Of a stretch of 64,000 bases of DNA, positions 61,581 to 64,000 are shown one piece after another. Location of the stretch: positions 1-64,000 of the forward strand of contig JACJYV010000005.1 in assembly GCA_020635905.1 (NCBI GenBank), read 5' to 3'. Both the position numbers and the translations under genes were made by a program. Numbering within the stretch: position 1 is the stretch's first letter; the number at the start of each line of letters is the position of its first letter. Below the pieces are notes generated by a model, which ran no database searches, was not told the DNA's origin, and saw nothing but the letters and a program-made list of their open reading frames with translations. Origin of the DNA: Bacteroidia bacterium. GTDB lineage: Bacteria; Bacteroidota; Bacteroidia; J057; JADKCL01.

Positions 61581-63099
61581 CGAGCAACTTTTAATGGAAC
61601 TGCTTAAACAGGGAGAGAACGATCAACTGGAATTTCTGAAAAGTATTTCCCGTGAATTGATTGGCCGTAATCTTTGCGCCCTGCTTAATGGAAATGGAGG
61701 CCGTATTGTGGTGGGAGTATCAGAAAATGGGGAAATTCTTGGAGTAAAAAATGCTGTCGCCCACAAAAATGAGATGCAAGATTATTTGCTTGATGCCCTT
61801 GTCCCCAACGCTCCTGTTTCAATAAGCGTAGAATCTCTTGGTCAAAAAGATCTTCTGGTTTTCAAGGTTTGGCGAGGCTCCAAACCTCCTTATATATTTG
61901 ATGGCAGCATCTATTTCAGACGGGCTGCCCAAACTCAAAAAGCCACCAGCCGGGAAATTTCTTCCCTGATCCATGACAGAAAAATTTCTGAGCAACATTG
62001 GGAAAGACAAATTGCCCTTGGTGTTAGTTTGGAAGACCTTGATAAAAAATCAATTCTTGATACCATTCGCGAATCCTTTCGAAATAAAAGGAGCAAATTC
62101 AGTCAGGAGGATATATTAGAATTTCTGAACCTTTATGGATTGTATGCAAATGGAGCCTTCACAAACGCATGCGTATTGCTTTTTTGCAAAAACCCTGCAA
62201 AATTCCTGCCTCAGATCCGGGTCAGACTAACAGAATATTCTGAAGGAAAAACAGGAAATAACCTGATCAGAGATGAGCTTTTGGAAGGCAACCTTTTCAC
62301 AATCCGCGCAGACCTTGAAAAATATGTTCAGGGAATGGGGGTTAGAAGTATTTTTGACAAAGGCCAATGGAAGCGCAATGATTTTACATTTCCTCAAAAA
62401 GCCTTGCAGGAAGGGATTATCAATGCTTTAATTCATCGGGATTATAGTAGTTTTTCTGGCGGAATTTCCATTAGTGTGTACCCCGATCATATTATTATTT
62501 CAAACAGCGGTAAACTTCCCGATGAAATCAAAGTGAAGGATTTAAAAAAGAATCATAGCTCTTATCCCGTCAATCCTGACCTTGCCCATATCTTTTTCCT
62601 GCGTGGATACATTGATAAACTGGGAAGGGGAACCCTTAAAGTCATTGAGGCATGCCAACAGGCCAGCTTAAAGACTCCTGAGTGGAAAGAAACTTCTGCT
62701 GGTGTATCCCTGACTTTCCACGGCCCTAAAACAAACCCAGGCAAACGGGCAAAAGATGATGCCGTAAATGATGCCGTAAATGATGCTGTAAATGATGCTG
62801 TAAATGATGCTGTAAATGATGCTGTAAACCACTTTATTACTGATGCTGTAAACGATGCCCTCAGTGATGCTGTAAATGATGCTGTAGCAGAAAGACTGAT
62901 CAGGGAAGTGTTGCTGATCAAACAGGCAAAAGGAAAAAGCCTGAAAGAACTGATGCAAACATTTCAGGTTGCAAGAGCAACCATGCAGAGGGATTTGGCA
63001 CTTTTAAAAAAGCACAAAATAATAATCTTTAAAGGCGCTCCCAAAACAGGTTTATACTTTCTAAAAAATGAGTTTAAGGAAAAAATTGATCAGCTATAA
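61573..63099 (+). CDS. AlbA_2 (Schlafen-like) / HATPase_c_4 / winged-helix protein with DAVN repeat linker
   Basis: 508 residues from the ATG at 61573; an upstream start at 61519 would lie inside the DUF4062 gene. N-terminal AlbA_2 domain (about 1-130, QLEFLKSISRELIGRNLCALLNGNGGRIVVGVSENG), central region, GHKL-type ATP-binding domain (HATPase_c_4, about 285-385, with EGIINALIHRDYSSFSGG and LGRGTLKVI), a linker of eleven 4-residue units mostly D-A-V-N (396-439), and a C-terminal winged helix (SLKELMQTFQVARATMQRDLALL). Such COG2865-type proteins are usually annotated as ATP-dependent DNA helicases or transcription regulators, with uncertain support. Coupled to the DUF4062 gene by overlap. Confidence 0.85.
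   Translation: MDDEQLLMELLKQGENDQLEFLKSISRELIGRNLCALLNGNGGRIVVGVSENGEILGVKNAVAHKNEMQDYLLDALVPNAPVSISVESLGQKDLLVFKVWRGSKPPYIFDGSIYFRRAAQTQKATSREISSLIHDRKISEQHWERQIALGVSLEDLDKKSILDTIRESFRNKRSKFSQEDILEFLNLYGLYANGAFTNACVLLFCKNPAKFLPQIRVRLTEYSEGKTGNNLIRDELLEGNLFTIRADLEKYVQGMGVRSIFDKGQWKRNDFTFPQKALQEGIINALIHRDYSSFSGGISISVYPDHIIISNSGKLPDEIKVKDLKKNHSSYPVNPDLAHIFFLRGYIDKLGRGTLKVIEACQQASLKTPEWKETSAGVSLTFHGPKTNPGKRAKDDAVNDAVNDAVNDAVNDAVNDAVNHFITDAVNDALSDAVNDAVAERLIREVLLIKQAKGKSLKELMQTFQVARATMQRDLALLKKHKIIIFKGAPKTGLYFLKNEFKEKIDQL
62758..62889 (+). repeat. 12-bp coding minisatellite (GATGCTGTAAAT)
   Basis: Eleven 12-bp blocks: six D-A-V-N units (62758-62829), one unrelated block reading H-F-I-T (62830-62841), then D-A-V-N, D-A-L-S, D-A-V-N and D-A-V-A (62842-62889). 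All in frame. Unit number could change by slippage without changing frame. Confidence 0.95.
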
Positions 63100-63151
63100 A
63101 ATGAGTCCGTAATTTCCCAAACCATGGTTGTTATAAATAGTCATACCCAAG

Positions 63152-64000
63152 ATGTACTCAATCCTTAAACCCCTATTTTTCCTTTTCGATCCCGAAAAGA
63201 TCCACCACTTCACCTTCAGGATGCTGCGCATCCTGTTCAGCCTGGGCCTGGGCGGCATATTCCGCGGCCTTTATAAGCCCAAAGCCAAAGGCCTCGAAAA
63301 GGAAATATTCGGGCTCAGGTTCCCCAATCCCATTGGTCTGGCCGCCGGCTTTGACAAAGACGGCCTGCTGAATGGAGAATGGGAAAACCTCGGTTTTGGA
63401 TTTGTGGAAATGGGCACCGTGACTCCGCTCCCCCAGGAAGGAAATCCCAAAAAGCGCCTCTTTCGCCTGCCCAAAGACCGGGCTCTTATCAACCGCATGG
63501 GCTTCAATAATAAGGGAGTCAATCACCTGGTGGAGCGGCTGAAAAAGGCGAAACGCCGCAACATCATCATTGGGGGCAACATTGGCAAAAACAAAATCAC
63601 CCCCAACGAAAACGCCACAGATGACTATGTCAAATGCTTTGAGGCCCTTTTTCCCTATGTGGACTATTTTGTGGTGAATGTCAGTTCGCCCAACACCCCC
63701 GGCCTGCGTGAATTGCAGGAAAAAGAACCCCTGCAAAAACTGTTGCAAACCCTGCAGGAACTCAACCAGGCAAAGCCTGCACCCAAACCTCTGCTGCTCA
63801 AAATCGCCCCCGACCTGACCGAAGGTCAGCTGGAGGACATCGTGGAGATCGTGACCGCCGTAAAACTCGATGGCCTGGTGGCCACCAATACCACCATCAG
63901 CCGCGAAGGGCTGCAAACCCCCAAAAACGAAGTGGAAGCCATTGGCATGGGCGGCCTCAGCGGGGCGCCCCTCACCGCCCGCTCCCGCGAAGTGGTGGCC
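63152..64000 (+). CDS. pyrD: Dihydroorotate dehydrogenase (quinone), 3' end cut by window
   Basis: 283 codons visible, no stop. Class 2 features: an N-terminal amphipathic helix before the barrel (LFDPEKIHHFTFRMLRILFS), GLRFPNPIGLAAGFDKDG, EMGTVTPLPQEGNPKKRLFRL, INRMGFNNKG, VNVSSPNTPGLRELQ, LLKIAPDLT, and the TNTTISRE segment. Catalytic Ser in the VSSPN loop fits class 2. The enzyme oxidises dihydroorotate to orotate at the membrane using quinone, in pyrimidine synthesis. ATG at 63152 gives the expected N-terminus. Confidence 0.93.
   Translation, partial: MYSILKPLFFLFDPEKIHHFTFRMLRILFSLGLGGIFRGLYKPKAKGLEKEIFGLRFPNPIGLAAGFDKDGLLNGEWENLGFGFVEMGTVTPLPQEGNPKKRLFRLPKDRALINRMGFNNKGVNHLVERLKKAKRRNIIIGGNIGKNKITPNENATDDYVKCFEALFPYVDYFVVNVSSPNTPGLRELQEKEPLQKLLQTLQELNQAKPAPKPLLLKIAPDLTEGQLEDIVEIVTAVKLDGLVATNTTISREGLQTPKNEVEAIGMGGLSGAPLTARSREVVA

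Noticed and set aside
62758..62889. Possible CRISPR-like repeats
   Set aside because: The 12-bp unit stays in frame inside a coding region and encodes D-A-V-N; no spacers.

Overview
The window looks like chromosome of a gliding or T9SS-type Bacteroidota, most likely a Saprospiria- or Cytophagia-like lineage. Evidence: a GldM motor protein, a PorQ homologue, a PorP/SprF-type protein, two secreted proteins with C-terminal type IX sorting domains, many lipoproteins, a small Bacteroidota-type membrane protein (DUF6728-like) and a promoter of the TTG-N17-TAnnTTT type. Lineage below phylum level is inference. I saw no rRNA, tRNA or CRISPR array.

Layout. 1-8.5 kb is AT-rich accessory DNA: two tandem small repeat proteins, a GHKL ATPase fused to an HExxH metallopeptidase, an unknown helical protein, a DUF4365 nuclease-like protein, an outer-membrane barrel and a secreted M4 metallopeptidase. 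8.7-12.0 kb is a giant imperfect palindrome: two head-to-head copies of one IS3-family element, with about 90 bp of extra DNA also duplicated inside, around a 118-bp loop of TGACCCATC-like repeats. 12.0-13.0 kb holds two overlapping unknown genes. 13.5-23.4 kb is ordinary core DNA: porQ, a cell-wall amidase, a methyltransferase, an ECF sigma factor with a putative anti-sigma factor, a PorP/SprF protein, a rhodanese, lipoproteins and a solitary gldM. 23.9-29.6 kb is one 1891-residue T9SS surface protein whose centre is nine 80-residue HYR-like repeats in exact 240-bp register.

31.4-39.3 kb is a three-gene membrane-stress module (YqiJ-like membrane protein, YqiK-type flotillin, 1628-residue AAA+ ATPase), with a 159-bp nested inverted repeat before the ATPase gene. 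It is followed on the same strand by an AT-rich AAA ATPase plus small PD-(D/E)XK-like protein pair (39.4-41.0 kb), a good candidate for a two-gene defence module. 41-46.7 kb has a VOC protein, an AraC regulator, an operon encoding a ComEC-like metallo-hydrolase, an unknown secreted protein and a lipoprotein, and a CBS protein. 47-53.4 kb has a DEAD-box helicase, the cysE-cysM cysteine operon, a PhoD-like phosphatase, a MarC protein and a lipoprotein. 53.5-60.8 kb has a 1138-residue WG-repeat protein and three more exported or lipoprotein genes. 61.0-63.1 kb is a second AT-rich accessory pair: a DUF4062 protein overlapping an AlbA_2/ATPase/wHTH protein with a 12-bp minisatellite encoding D-A-V-N repeats. 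The window ends inside pyrD.

Three gene sets look like possible conflict or stress systems: the GHKL-protease and DUF4365 region, the AAA plus nuclease pair beside the flotillin module, and the DUF4062 plus AlbA_2 pair. Many intergenic gaps carry short quasi-periodic repeats or GC-rich palindromes instead of coding sequence.
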